A stretch of DNA of 64,000 nt from Porites lobata (Eukaryota > Cnidaria > Anthozoa > Scleractinia > Poritidae). A program made the position numbers and the translations under genes. Below, piece by piece: positions 32,101-39,120 of the stretch. The notes under the pieces are model-generated. The model had not been told where the DNA came from and searched no databases. It worked only from the letters and a program-made list of their open reading frames with translations. The stretch spans positions 3,372,001 to 3,436,000 of the forward strand of contig CALNXK010000031.1 of assembly GCA_942486035.1 (NCBI GenBank), read 5' to 3'. Within the stretch, counting starts at the first letter, position 1. Each line of letters begins with the position of its first letter.

Positions 32101-33002
32101 TCTTTCGCTTTCCGTGTTTTTGTCCCCTGTTAGCTGCTTTTATCAATTTAAATTATTCAACTGTGGGGTTATATTGGCCACATTCTTGCTTCATTTGGCC
32201 ATAAATAGCTTAAGTTAACCATAAAATGTTATTGATGAGAACTTGACCAATACTTAAGTACTCAATCATCTTCAGCGAACGATCCTTGCATTCACCTGAG
32301 TTTGCATTAATCCGAAGTTTGTGTATATATAACACAAATACGAATACAAATGATGTTTAAGTACAATAGTCACTGCAGATAATCGTAAACTATGCGAAGA
32401 TGCACGACAAGCGTGTAAACATTCAGTGACGATCTATCGCATCGGCACGAAAAAAGCCGATTAATATAAAACTCGGACGGCATGTTTCCCATCTCGGCAT
32501 ATTTTTCACCAAGTTTAGTGGACTACTGCAAATAACACAATATGTTACAAGTCCTTGTAATTAAGGATGGATGACCCTTCAAATAATTTGAACTTACCGT
32601 AAATGTAACTAATCAAACCCCGACTTTCGGTAAATCCAAAATGAGCTTGAGCACGATCGCGAAATCGAGTTGAAAGCCCTCCCAGCATCGCAACTATATA
32701 TAACAGCCCTTTCCAACTGTGATTCTCTTTGTTTTCCACTACACAAGAAAAATTTTGCTATTTGTCTTAAATACTGTTTAGCCACTCTTAAAAGTAACAA
32801 GTTCATTCATCGCACGTTTTTTTAGTTAAATTCTTACCTGCGGAAGGCCAAGATGTTTAGCGACGTTTTCCAAACATTCCAGACCGAGAGCATCTTTGTT
32901 TAATGCAACTTCTATATAAGATTGGCTCGGTATTTCAACACGCACGGATATTTCCTTTGCTAACTCATCTTTTGAAGGTTTCGTACATATGCCAAAAGGC
33001 AT
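565..33002 (-). CDS. FERM-domain protein gene, 14 coding exons, about 549 aa
   Basis: Spliced model from ATG 33002 to the TAA at 565. Exons (high to low): 32838-33002, 28977-29164, 27498-27595, 27191-27258, 23920-23961, 20565-20590, 20146-20233, 15491-15579, 11529-11616, 10229-10332, 4178-4214, 3545-3587, 1174-1570, 565-781. They total 1650 nt and all 13 intron phases agree. Residues 1-118 form the FERM F1 lobe and linker, about 118-225 F2, and 226-319 F3 (FRWPDIVRMSHSK, AKYVWRIFVAHHQF). Residues 320-549 are a polar Ser-rich tail. The MPFG start and the F3 motif recall the FERM of PTPN14/PTPN21 (Pez). FERM proteins link membrane proteins and phosphoinositides to the cortex. No phosphatase signature (HCSAGxGR) is seen, so this is a FERM-only protein or a distant relative. 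Introns hold many transposon remnants. Confidence 0.88.
1174..1570 (-). CDS. FERM gene exon 13 (Ser-rich tail)
   Basis: 397 nt. Encodes a polar tail with LVNPVFDDEKSF, SGSKRKISLPRPQSL (a possible basophilic-kinase site) and YSEVLYNRPVS. Acceptor CGTCTTTTCCAG|G, donor GTTAG|GTGTGT. The NPxF element resembles PTB-domain or endocytic motifs. This is inference. Confidence 0.8.
2010..3370. repeat. Large diverged inverted repeat in intron 12-13 of the FERM gene
   Basis: Plus-strand 2010-2480 matches the reverse complement of about 2940-3370 in the same order. Shared blocks include CACACATTTAGACATTCATC and TCAATTTCTTTCATTTT-like sequence near the outer ends. Arms are 430-470 bp with a spacer near 460 bp. 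I infer a foldback transposon remnant; no coding sequence is seen. Confidence 0.65.
3545..3587 (-). CDS. FERM gene exon 12 (43 nt)
   Basis: Encodes VSANNGEKCSPCSS. Acceptor GTTATTATAG|G, donor CTCAA|GTAAGA. Phase 0 in and phase 1 out match exon 11 and exon 13 exactly. It is the only candidate I found that bridges the phase change. Confidence 0.65.
4178..4214 (-). CDS. FERM gene exon 11 (37 nt)
   Basis: Encodes (N)NSGKFTLRNKTK. Strong acceptor TGGTTTATTGCAG|C and donor CTAAG|GTAAGT. Phase 2 in and phase 0 out fit exons 10 and 12. No domain; supported by signals and phase only. Confidence 0.68.
4820..5070 (+). repeat. Tandem-like AT-rich repeat with GTCGA/AAAATCAA words
   Basis: Repeated variants of AAAAGTCAAAATCAAAAATC and AAGTCGATTTCTGACCTAAG over two or more units of 70-80 bp. 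Its last part reappears inverted at about 8730-8890. Confidence 0.6.
5757..5845 (-). repeat. tRNA-derived SINE-like unit
   Basis: On the minus strand it reads CGTAGCTCAGTGTTTAGAGC (box A-like, D arm), then GGTCATTGGTTCAATTCC (box B and T arm with four of five pairs). The acceptor stem and anticodon stem do not pair, so it is a tRNA pseudogene or SINE head and not a working tRNA. Confidence 0.65.
6245..8690 (-). mobile_element. Non-LTR retrotransposon (LINE, CR1/Jockey-like), 5' truncated and broken
   Basis: Read on the minus strand. An endonuclease piece has RIAGDMNLPGFDW (about 8620) and VIPGISDHDAVFFEG (about 8420). A basic linker follows (8000-8340), then reverse transcriptase with SGVPQGSVIGPVLFL (about 7240) and ADD (about 7160), and the C-terminal MLEDLGWRTLEQRRIDSRLT (6490-6430). 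Frames shift several times, so it is dead. LINEs copy themselves by target-primed reverse transcription. A MITE at 6519-6673 interrupts it. It lies inside the FERM intron between exons 10 and 11. Confidence 0.85.
6519..6673. mobile_element. 155-bp hAT-like MITE
   Basis: Terminal inverted repeats CAGGGCTCTATCTAG and CTAGATAGAACCCTG, flanked by 8-bp direct repeats gttgtttt (6511-6518) and gttgcatt (6674-6681; 6 of 8 match). CAGGG ends with 8-bp duplications are hAT-like. It is inserted in the LINE. Confidence 0.75.
8922..9322. mobile_element. TIR element of about 400 bp
   Basis: The left end has CTTTTCATGAGCCGAACCTAAT near 8940 and the right end carries its inverse (ATTAGGTTCGGCTCATGAAAAG) near 9285-9305. 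A related internal copy (TTCAGACGCCGAACTTTTCATG) lies at about 9098-9120. No ORF. Confidence 0.6.
9323..10228. other. AT-rich intron sequence
   Basis: Part of the FERM intron following exon 10. I see no exon with matching splice sites and no recognisable repeat here. Confidence 0.5.
10229..10332 (-). CDS. FERM gene exon 10 (last F3 helix)
   Basis: 104 nt encoding EDAATAKYVWRIFVAHHQFC then RLNLSRSSTLQLSN. The AKYVWR..xVxxHxF helix closes F3. Acceptor CTTTGACAG|G, donor AAATAA|GTAAGC, phase 0 in and 2 out. The frame usually read through here is a shadow; the splice sites set the true one. Confidence 0.88.
11026..11163. repeat. Foldback element with perfect 24-bp arms
   Basis: GTCCAATTCGGTCTGTAATC plus ATAC at 11049-11072 is repeated inverted and without mismatch at 11117-11140. 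Weaker pairing extends outward (GGTAACAG words at about 11030 and 11155) and inward. About 138 bp in all. Confidence 0.75.
11529..11616 (-). CDS. FERM gene exon 9 (F3)
   Basis: 88 nt encoding (R)WPDIVRMSHSKNYFCIE then SARSFDTIHFEM. The WxDI...SHxKxxF motif is typical of PTPN14/21-like F3 lobes. Acceptor TTTCACAG|G, donor GAAATG|GTAAGT. Confidence 0.9.
11757..11807 (+). promoter_or_regulatory. Two CCAAT boxes upstream of the DUF3504 pseudogene
   Basis: CCAATCAGA and CCAATCAGAC lie about 40 bp apart, 60-110 bp before the ATG at 11867. This suggests a CCAAT-type promoter, perhaps a relic. Weak evidence. Confidence 0.3.
12067..12124 (+). repeat. Double perfect palindrome inserted in the pseudogene
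   Basis: ACTCACTGTCAG-T-CTGACAG.. (12067-12091) is followed directly by a second hairpin with 14-bp arms (GTCATCTTTGGTTC at 12096-12109, inverse at 12111-12124). Removing 33 nt (12079-12111) restores the family reading VRTKDDTHFEP across the join. Confidence 0.8.
12879..13248. mobile_element. 370-bp hAT-like MITE
   Basis: TIRs CAGGGGCACCCAACG and CGTTGGGTGCCCCTG are perfectly inverse. They are flanked by ACGACT at 12873-12878 and 13249-13254. It splits the recombinase core just before LSGHKN. The interior repeats ATTTTCG-type words and has no ORF. Confidence 0.85.
13997..14135. mobile_element. 139-bp foldback MITE
   Basis: GAACGATTTTTATTCAC near 14012-14028 is repeated inverted as GTGAATAAAAATCGTTC at 14102-14118. 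Outer ends CCATGGAGAGTGC and GCGCACTTTCTATGG also pair with few mismatches. The loop contains ACTCGTTCG repeats. Confidence 0.7.
14147..14951. mobile_element. 805-bp element with 81-bp terminal inverted repeats
   Basis: Arms 14147-14227 and 14871-14951 are inverse copies with about four or five mismatches; shared core ACTCGAGACGAATTACCTAT. The interior has a CCAAT box (about 14261), an ATG ORF at 14344-14471 (MAEDAESDIAIRFVDENYH...) ending in a stop, and no recognised domain. It could be a non-autonomous transposon or an inverted duplication. Confidence 0.7.
14952..15490. other. Intron sequence without recognised features
   Basis: AT-rich. An 86-codon minus frame at 15157-15417 has no splice support and no family resemblance I can name. 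Confidence 0.4.
15491..15579 (-). CDS. FERM gene exon 8 (F3)
   Basis: 89 nt encoding DKDGFIILVGASFVGIVV then RHPHGIPPVYF(R), strands of the PH-like F3 lobe. Acceptor TATAATTAG|G, donor TTCAG|GTGAGT. Its phases match exon 7 (0) and exon 9 (2). Confidence 0.9.
15960..17890 (+). mobile_element. Degenerate DIRS retrotransposon (gag, RT, RNase H, start of recombinase)
   Basis: Plus strand, in the intron between FERM exons 7 and 8. A gag-like part (AALISRSVQEAMAAERARW at 16015) and a later gag piece (YSGRVWLAYHAFREHAA at 16520) come first. RT follows: KGQPGKWRMIVDLSSPAS (16700), LMAKFDVETAYHS (16860), LHYLDDFITAG (17005) and LVLGIDLNLEQQTARLPADK (17150). RNase H has KVASDAAGSLGFEAYLQG (17490), and a recombinase scrap SLDLARYNHSMLG ends near 17880. 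Stops and frameshifts break every domain. The arrangement matches the fuller DIRS at 59.4-64 kb. Confidence 0.82.
17891..19358. other. Intron sequence after the DIRS break
   Basis: Several short plus-strand frames (for example 17755-18156 and 18326-18532) lack any family signature. A CCAATCAGAATGCG word occurs at about 17910. I see no exon or repeat boundary. Confidence 0.35.
19359..19800. mobile_element. 442-bp TIR element rich in CGCGTTAATT words
   Basis: Ends TACCTTATTACAGGAAATTA and its near-inverse TTAATTTTCTATAATAAGGTA, with TA at both edges (a likely TA duplication). GTTAATT/AATTAAC words, often preceded by CGC, occur more than ten times in both halves. No coding capacity. Confidence 0.75.
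20146..20233 (-). CDS. FERM gene exon 7 (F2/F3 junction)
   Basis: 88 nt encoding GMTREEAELEFVIITQK, then MDGFGDEYYPAK. The GMxxEEAExxFL and YGxEYYPxK motifs are hallmarks of the FERM F2-F3 boundary. Acceptor GATATTAG|G, donor CTAAG|GTATCT. Confidence 0.9.
20565..20590 (-). CDS. FERM gene exon 6 (26-nt micro-exon)
   Basis: A micro-exon encoding VVNLYQQY(R), with acceptor CATTGACTTGCAG|G and donor ACAG|GTAAGG. It joins exon 5 in phase 0 and exon 7 in phase 2, giving the FERM helix preceding GMTREEAE. ORF scans miss it because of its size. Confidence 0.82.
20890..23350 (+). mobile_element. Degenerate LINE (CR1/L2-like), plus strand
   Basis: Fragments in order: endonuclease start with LTESWLGSSPLNDEYSIPG (about 20950), RT entry with KLQVGKTTGLDGISAQLL (21690), SITTGVPQGSIS (22245), YADDTTQITWVY (22350) and a C-terminal part with NARNAKHTLILPKVRT-like text at 23020-23060. 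A TATCTATCTATT run at 23340 is a plausible tail. Stops are frequent. It lies in the intron between FERM exons 5 and 6. Confidence 0.75.
23920..23961 (-). CDS. FERM gene exon 5 (42 nt)
   Basis: Fourteen codons, NVAVNHSRDILEQQ, phase 0 on both sides, with acceptor GTACCGCAG|A and donor CAGCAG|GTACTA. It lies between the LFPW end of exon 4 and the VVNLYQQYRGM helix of the next two exons, as expected for the end of F2. Confidence 0.8.
23962..25954. other. Intron 4-5 of the FERM gene, part without recognised elements
   Basis: AT-rich. A 94-codon plus ATG frame at 24505-24789 has no family match I can name. No MITE ends found. Confidence 0.4.
26017..26061 (-). ncRNA. Hammerhead-ribozyme-like motif in the Penelope tail
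   Basis: On the minus strand, stem I strand TGACT (26061-26057) precedes the core CTGAAGA (26056-26050), which fits CUGANGA. A 20-nt segment can form stem II (GACTAC with GTTGTC), then GAAA and a loopless two-pair stem III ACGT. C17 is at 26022 and the stem I partner AGTCA at 26021-26017. Hammerheads with tiny stem III are known in Penelope-like elements. One unpaired U between A9 and stem II is not canonical, so activity is uncertain. Confidence 0.5.
26270..26640 (-). pseudogene. GIY-YIG endonuclease fragment of a Penelope-like element
   Basis: Minus-strand reading GAVYKIKCWNCQASYIGETG followed by RNLNTRLTKHKR. This is the GIY-YIG signature (xVYKIxC..CxxxYIGETGRxLxxRxxxH), and the two Cys are typical of the Penelope linker region. 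Frameshifts follow near 26495 and the rest is broken. Confidence 0.75.
27191..27258 (-). CDS. FERM gene exon 4 (F2, ELGDY motif)
   Basis: 68 nt. Encodes (A)ELGDYEAEKFSSYIEDQS then LFPW, the F2 motif usually read as AEFGDY. Acceptor GTGTTTAG|C, donor TTGG|GTAAGT. The nearest transposon-derived sequence, a Penelope-like arm, ends about 45 bp from the donor. Confidence 0.87.
27498..27595 (-). CDS. FERM gene exon 3 (F2)
   Basis: 98 nt. Reads RRLYYLQLKSQILEGSL and then SCGKDTAVLLASYSAQ, the classic F2 signature (YYLQLKxDILxG..C..xxA..LASYxxQ). Acceptor TTCTCAG|G, donor CAAG|GTGAGG. Confidence 0.88.
28352..28901. mobile_element. 550-bp TIR element with a central palindrome
   Basis: The left end CCACTTGCACTAAGAGGTCA and the inverse right end TGACCTCTTGGTGCAAATGG differ at only a few bases. 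At the centre, 15-bp arms CCATGTTGGAGGGCA (28527-28541) and TGCCCTCCAACATGG (28548-28562) pair perfectly. No ORF. It lies in the intron after FERM exon 2. Confidence 0.7.
28977..29164 (-). CDS. FERM gene exon 2 (F1/F2)
   Basis: 188 nt encoding IEHYGLSYKTKRGHEWWLVL and the segment up to HFFVADSSWIRLQVNST. This is the FERM pattern of F1 end, LEKP(I/L)xKQLE, then the F2 start. Acceptor ATATGCAG|A, donor ACCAG|GTAAAC, phase 0 in and phase 2 out. Confidence 0.88.
29165..32837. other. FERM intron 1, no gene recognised
   Basis: 3.7 kb of AT-rich intron. One-sided repeat-like text at about 30141-30290 (ACTCGGATAACTTAAACTCG and variants) resembles a MITE end, but I cannot find its partner. No exon with proper splice sites is seen. 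Confidence 0.45.
32838..33002 (-). CDS. FERM gene exon 1 (start, F1 lobe)
   Basis: Encodes residues 1-55, beginning MPFGICTKPSK, with the F1 core VRVEIPSQSYIEVAL and ECLENVAKHLGLPQ. The true ATG is at 33002; the same frame is open upstream only through a TTG. The donor CAG|GTAAGA is in phase 0. Confidence 0.88.
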
Positions 33003-36000
33003 ATCTGTCTCCAAACATCAACAAAGGGAGACTACTTTACGTATTTTTCATAACAACGATACAAAATATTCCGAACTTGAAGCTCTCGGTGCTTTGACTT
33101 ATATCGCTTTACGCTGTACTGTTCAGACCGAGAAAAGTCTGGTAGCTAGCTACTGGTGTCACATTATCTATTTCCGGTTCCGAGCTTGGGCGTGTATTTG
33201 GGCGTGTAGGAAGTCCTTGGGAAGTCACGTATCTCCACTTTTTTCACTCCGGGTTTTTATGCTCTATCTTGGGACCTTTCGTTACAACTTACCTGTTACA
33301 TTTTAAGTGTGGTTAGTGGTTTTGATTTTAAAGAGTACAAGAGGAAAAAAGAACAACAACAAGACCCAGCCAAAATATAAACATACATAAAGGCACTCAG
33401 AGGCCTACTTGATTGGATGTCACGCAACATCCAAAAAACGGCTGCGAGGGAGACCAGGCTTGGGTGCCGGAGATATACTAAATTTTGAAAAGGTGTCAAT
33501 CTCAGGTGCAATAGTTGACAGATTAGAGGGTACTTGCCATAATTAGGTGGAAAGATTCTGGTTAAAGAGAAAAAAACTGAAAATCCCGGCACAATCTACT
33601 GATTTATCTGATGTGTCTCTATGTGAAATCTGTAACCTTTGTCAGATGATACAGAGATTAGACCTCTTTACTTCTTATTTCACCTGTTACAGGCGAACGC
33701 AAGAACAAGAGAAAATCTCTGGCTTAGAGCCTCATCCTTTAATTTGTGCATGAGATTAGTGTATGTTAAACGCTCTCTCCTTCGTTTTCTCTTACTTTAG
33801 TGCGCTCTGAGTCAAAGGAATAGGCCGAGCTGACTATATCGAAGATTACGTGAATATCGTGCTTGATTTGTTGCTGACTATCAGACGAGGCATGGGTTTT
33901 CCCTCTTTTGCAGCCACTGGAGTGAGATCAACCGTCAGCATGAGAAGGTGCACTATGTAACCATTTTAGTCCATGTTTGATCTCACCTGTACCTATGACA
34001 CTGGCCCGGCCCAACTACCCTTTCCGAATAATGCCGGAGCCACGGGTTATTTTACGCCGTCCCTTCCAACTGATGTGTATGAAAGATAATTATGGTACTG
34101 AATAATTTCAGTGCACCTTTAAGATATATGTGAAGTAATGTATGCATGTTAAGACACGGAAATAGTCTTTACTGAAATGAGACTTCAAGAAAGGAAAATG
34201 TGACTATCGATAAAGCAAGTGTAACAAAGAGGACAGAAGTTAATGGAAATGCCGTGCTAAAAAAAACCTGTATGTAACAGCTCCCTGCTCGTAATCTTAA
34301 TGAGTAAGCCGGAGCAGTACTGGATCTAGTAGTCCAAGAGAACAGGAAGCAGTAGCTTAAGCTACGACAACACAGAACAGACCGGAAGGGCAAACCATAT
34401 GAGCGAGAATTTGGCTTGTGTTAGCTTTGGGTCGGGGGAAAAAATTTTACAAGAGACTTCATTACCCGCCACCCGTTACTGAGCAACAAGAAAAACAGCG
34501 GTCTGATTGAGGAAAAGCTGTTCAAAGGTTCCAGAATATTCAAGTCATTATAACCTGGTATAACTGAGCTATCCGTATGACTAAACGAAAATGATGTACA
34601 GGCGTGAAAGTTGATTCTGAACAGTGAAATGGATGTAACTCACCTGGTGGAACACCTGGTGAACATTGGTGGGTATTTGTTTACGAGTAGTTAAGTTAAA
34701 TGCCTGTTAACTAGCTAGAGTAACTTATTCCACTTCTACGTTAAACAAAACATTTTAGTTTCGCAATCCATACCCAGACAGTGGCCTTCTATCCCCACCC
34801 CTGCCCCTTTTTCAGTGTTATGTAGATCTGAAAAATGGGCCGGTTGACAAAAAATGTCATCTCTGATACAAATATAATTGTGAGAAAAAGAGGTCTTGAA
34901 TTTTTCTTCATGCTGTCAGGAGCTGATTATGGAAAATCCGACTGTTTGACTTCTGCCAAGGTATTGAGGGTGAACAGTAGCGGAATTAGTCTTCATTGGT
35001 TGAACTAATTAAGACAATAGGTGGCTGACTCTTACCCAGTTATTCTCATTGAACCGGCTCTCCCTAATAGCACGCAGGGGTCGCAGGGTGTGATGGGGAG
35101 GAGGAAAGCGAGGAAGAGAGACTCTATTTTCCCTTGCATCATCCTCTGCTACCGACGTGCGCGTTTTGCGAACTGGATGAGTCAGGAAGGGTAGAATGTC
35201 AGGCAGAGGTGGCCATAAAAATCTGTATCAATTACAACAATAGAAAGGAACTGACGTCATATAGAAAATTTCCGATGACATGACCAGCTTATATTATTTA
35301 GTCTACCTATGAAAACAAAAAAAGGTTCTCCATAATACGTGTAGCAGTTAAACAGCGGAACTAACGAAACAGACAAAGGCAATTTTGTTGATTCCAGCCT
35401 TCGAATTACTAAGAGCCAATAATAATCCCAATGAACGTCCTACAGTTCACTAAACAGAAGTTGCTCTAGTCCACTCCGTCTGCGGGGTAAGTTATAGGAA
35501 AATTATTCTTTCACTGCTGTAGTGATTTCCTGTTGATCATTCTTCGTAGCAAGTTATGCAAGTTATGCAGTCCTACGGAGAACAATTTGAAACAAGGGGA
35601 AATTGTTAATATCAAAACTAAAAACACTGACTGTTTGCACGTGTGGAAATATAGCAGCAAAACTGAGATAGTTTATGGTGTGAAATAAGAAAGCACAGCT
35701 GAAAAGAATTTTGAAAGAGTAAAAGAATGAATAATCCTCAGCAGGTGTGCCCTAAAAGGCATTGTCCAAAGGATGCCCGCTGTGGGTTTAATTTGTTTCC
35801 TACGCCCTTTAAGCTGAGTAGCGAATATCACTATCAAAACAAACAAAAACTGACACTATAACACTTTTGGCCATAAATATTTTACTTTTTGCAGATCAGT
35901 TATTCAACATTATAATTTTTAATTTATTGAAACTATGGGAAAGAGAGAATCGAATGAGCCATAGGTTTTTCACCCTGTCCTTTGTTCACGTACATATATA

Positions 36001-36461
36001 AACTCGTTTTACAGGAGTTAAGAGAAATAGTAATAAAAAAAAGACTGTACAAGAAGTCTAATTCCCAACATTGAACACCTCAGTAAATGAGCAGTGTAAG
36101 GAAATTCGATCTCATAAAGAAGGCAAAATTTGTTCGCTATAACGAGATTTCGTTATATCGATGTTCTTTAATTTTCGATACTTTATTTTATTATTACAAT
36201 GGAGCCTCAATGTAACGAAGGGTCACGGGACTGGCAAAATGTGTTCATGTCCTTTTCCATTATGATTTTATTATTACTGGGGTAAAGAAAATCGTTCCGG
36301 TTATAGCGAGGACTACGTTATATTGAGGTTCCACTGTTAACCATAAGGTGCGTCGGCTCGAATTATTTTTGATTAGTGAAAGGCCCTTTTAAATGCGTAA
36401 ATTACAAATTTCCTTACCCTTTCAAATACTTCAACACAAGAAGTCCCTACACTTTACATAC
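33003..36461. other. Region upstream of the FERM gene
   Basis: Contains the presumed FERM 5' UTR and promoter next to 33002, with a CCGGAA (ETS-like) word near 33172 on the minus strand and no clear TATA box. One-sided repeat text such as TCGTTATATCGA at 36150-36310 occurs. I recognise no coding exon. Confidence 0.35.
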
Positions 36462-36633
36462 CCAATGCCTGGAAAAGGTACCCCTTTCGGCGTTGACCCT
36501 AGAGCACAGTTTCCTAGTTGAGCAAATTTGAAAACGAAAATTTGTAACATGATAGCATCTGTTACACCACCTATGCTGCTTGCATCGCACACGGACACTC
36601 TCTGTCCTTGTTTGCCATAGCTGTAATACCCCC
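36462..36633 (-). CDS. Probable coding exon of an unidentified gene
   Basis: 172 nt with acceptor TGTACATGCAG|G and donor ATTGG|GTATGT. Encodes GYYSYGKQGQRVSVCDASS, IGGVTDAIMLQIFVFKFAQL and GNCALGSTPKGVPFPGIG. The composition looks like a real folded protein with conserved Cys and Gly, but I cannot name the family. Phase 1 in, phase 2 out. No downstream exon was found. Confidence 0.4.
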
Positions 36634-36848
36634 CTGCATGTACAAACAAATCATGAGCCTACAAAAATGTCTTTACCAGTGTTTACTCGGAAGCTCACAA
36701 AAGGCAAATTTGCGCCTTCCTATCAGAAATAAGTTCTGCCTTAAAATAGGCTGGAATCGTTTTTGTTTCATAAAGTTGATGGAATTGTAGAACCAACGTA
36801 ACGTTAAATTAAGTGACAACTGTCAGGTGAAGCTGAAACTATACTTAC

Positions 36849-36888
36849 GGGTATGAAGCTGATAACTTCGCATCGATTTAACTAACAT
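36849..36888 (-). CDS. Possible start exon paired with 36462-36633
   Basis: An ATG at 36888 opens MLVKSMRSYQLHT and ends in a strong donor (ACCC|GTAAGT) in phase 1, which matches the acceptor phase of 36462-36633. Only 40 nt, so chance is possible. Confidence 0.28.
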
Positions 36889-36964
36889 ACTTTTGTTTTT
36901 GTAAATATTGTTGGGTTTTACTTTATTAGTAACTCACAAAGTGTAGCAAACTGCTGGATGGAAG

Positions 36965-37140
36965 ATGCAGGCGGACTGCAGGAGAGTTCTAGAAGCTGTC
37001 TCTGTCGATGAGGGGAGCAGAAATCACCTAAAACCACCTGTTGTTAAAAACTCCTCCTGCGTGAGAGCTGAAACATCCGAATATTCTTCAAGCGACATTT
37101 CTGGGATCATTCCGCTGTTGGCTTACAGATGGCCTCACCG
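36965..37140 (+). CDS. Candidate 5' exon of a plus-strand gene (possibly the FGF gene)
   Basis: ATG at 36965 with an in-frame stop 21 nt upstream. Open for 58 codons (MQADCRRVLEAVSVDEGS... to LLAYRWPH) up to a strong donor CACCG|GTAAGT, phase 2. It could join 38105-38142 and then the FGF exon at 38872. No homology recognised; based only on signals and phase. Confidence 0.3.
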
Positions 37141-38104
37141 GTAAGTAAAGAATTCTCTTGCGATCGACATAACATTTGTTCACACTAAAAGAACATATAT
37201 TATGGACTTTCAGGCTCTTAAGAGCTGGATTTATAGCCGCTAAAGAAGGAGCCGGCATGCGTGACAGAGAGATTTCAAGTGCTCAAACTCTGCAGATAGG
37301 ATTTGTGGTAAACGGACTTTAGGCTCGTATGACTGCAGACTTCTATCATGCTTCAGTCTGTTTAGTGGCTTTTGTGACATCTTAGCTGGTGTATGCAACC
37401 TAAATCCATGAATACCACGATCCATCTAATTTAAGAGCATATGTCGAGTTTATAAAGTATACACACTTTACGGTTTACCGAAGTAAGGCGAGTCGACGGG
37501 ATCAAAGGAAACCACGACAATAATCTTTATCCCAATTGGCAAATGAATTAAAAACCCGTTGATTTGACGAATATTCATTTAATGTACTCCGCTGGTATAC
37601 TTGGTAGGCTTCATTATAGGTAAGCTGCATGTAATTTGGAGATAGTGTCCGAGAAACACAATTATAAAACCGAAAGATGAATTTGATGAGAATCTCAGCA
37701 TAGCTCAGCATGAGATGGGTATGAACTCCATGGGAGACGATGCTTTTTTGTCACTGTTTCAATTATTGCACACAAAAATAATAGCTTATACGATGAAAAC
37801 GTTAGCTGAAATGAGACTGGACCACTGCACAAAGGTCTCCGCGTGTACTAGAACCTTCAAAGGCAGTGTAGATAAATTGTAAATCGTCATTTGACGTAGC
37901 AAAGGTCATAATGTTATAACACGCTTACTCTTTAAGGCATAGCGGATAGGATCAAAAGAGAAACTGAATTCTATTCTAAGATCGTTGAAGTGGTATTTCC
38001 AAATCATCCCTTCTTTTATTACGATACGATTGCCTCGACATAGCTGAATAAGACGTTATTTCCACACTTTTTTCCACGCTTTCACCCACTAGTATTCCTT
38101 TTAG

Positions 38105-38142
38105 TTATGTCCTCCTCATTGGCCTGATCGTTTGCATCCTTT
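38105..38142 (+). CDS. Candidate hydrophobic micro-exon upstream of the FGF core
   Basis: Acceptor TATTCCTTTTAG|T, then YVLLIGLIVCIL, then a weak donor CCTTT|GTAGTA. Phase 2 in and 1 out fit both 36965-37140 and 38872-39120. Joined to the next exon it would form a hydrophobic run ending in LSTTKA, a plausible signal peptide or anchor. Confidence 0.28.
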
Positions 38143-38366
38143 GTAGTAGATTCAGAAAGAAGCAGTTATTTTTTAAATCGACACTTGATTGGCAGATAAC
38201 TGTGATTTTCCATTCTCAAACTCAATCACCCAAATGGAAACACTTCATAGTTTAGACACAACCAGTCCCTATGTTTTAGAGGAACTGAAAATATAATCCT
38301 GACTCTAATATTATCTACGATTATTTTGTCAGGAAATTGAATGGAAATGGCAGAGTTTTTTTTACT

Positions 38367-38585
38367 TCAAGTAATATGTCAAGCTTGAGACGCAGTGTTT
38401 TATCACCAGATGAAACCGACTGAGAAGAGAGATGAAAATACGACGTGCAGTAACATCAAGCATTCGACACAATGTTTCATCACCAGATGAAACACCTCGA
38501 AGTTCGTCAAAAATACTCGGCTGCGCGTTTCTCTTCTCGGTGTTTCCTCTGGTGATGAAACACTGCATCTCATGCTTGACATTTT
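38367..38585. mobile_element. 219-bp MITE with long TIRs
   Basis: ATGTCAAGCTTGAGACGCAG at the left pairs with CTGCATCTCATGCTTGACAT at the right. The GTTT.ATCACCAGATGAAAC word occurs three times, once inverted. No ORF of interest. It lies just upstream of the FGF core exons. Confidence 0.7.
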
Positions 38586-38871
38586 ACATGAATGTCGTAA
38601 ACTGGATGAACACTTCTATAAATATTTCGTGTTCAGCAAAGTAATTTCAGACCCAGACACCACGATGAACCTTATCTCAGAACTACAATGTAGATCATTC
38701 ACGTAAAGGGCGCTTAATCTGGCAAACCCATCACATTATGCACCCATCGATGTCTTGGCTTTCGTTTTTAGCTCGATCATTTTAAGCGAAATGAAAACTT
38801 AGCAATCAGAAAGAAAGAAAAACGTGTCATATATTGACCAGTGTTTATTTTCGTTAAGCTTCTTATCTCAG

Positions 38872-39120
38872 TAATGGTACTGAATTCCCTGCTCTCAACG
38901 ACAAAAGCCCCTGTGAACTACGCCAGTACAGTAACCTCAAGTACGACACACAGTAAAACGTTTCCAACGACAAAGAAAGATAAAGACAAGAAGTTTAGCA
39001 TAATAACGCCATCAGCATGGGTGGATATTCGCTTGGTTAACAGAAAAGGGATAAATCTGGTCTTGTTTGCAAATGGCACTGTAGCTGGTACTTGGAATAA
39101 CTCTCTCACAAAAGTCTTTG
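38872..39120 (+). CDS. FGF exon with first beta-trefoil strands
   Basis: Acceptor CTTATCTCAG|T and donor TTTG|GTATGT. Begins with a Ser/Thr-rich linker and a basic patch (KKDKDKK) before the FGF core IRLVNRKGINLVLFANGTVA. Phase 1 out. Confidence 0.8.

Noticed and set aside
565..33002. Calling the FERM gene PTPN14 or PTPN21
   Set aside because: The FERM resembles them, but no phosphatase motif is found and the gene ends after a Ser-rich tail, so no symbol is assigned.
37240..37425. Minus-strand ATG ORF MDRGIHGFRLHTPAKMSQ
   Set aside because: It starts right after an acceptor-like TTAG but ends in a stop after 61 codons, with no family resemblance and no partner exon in phase.
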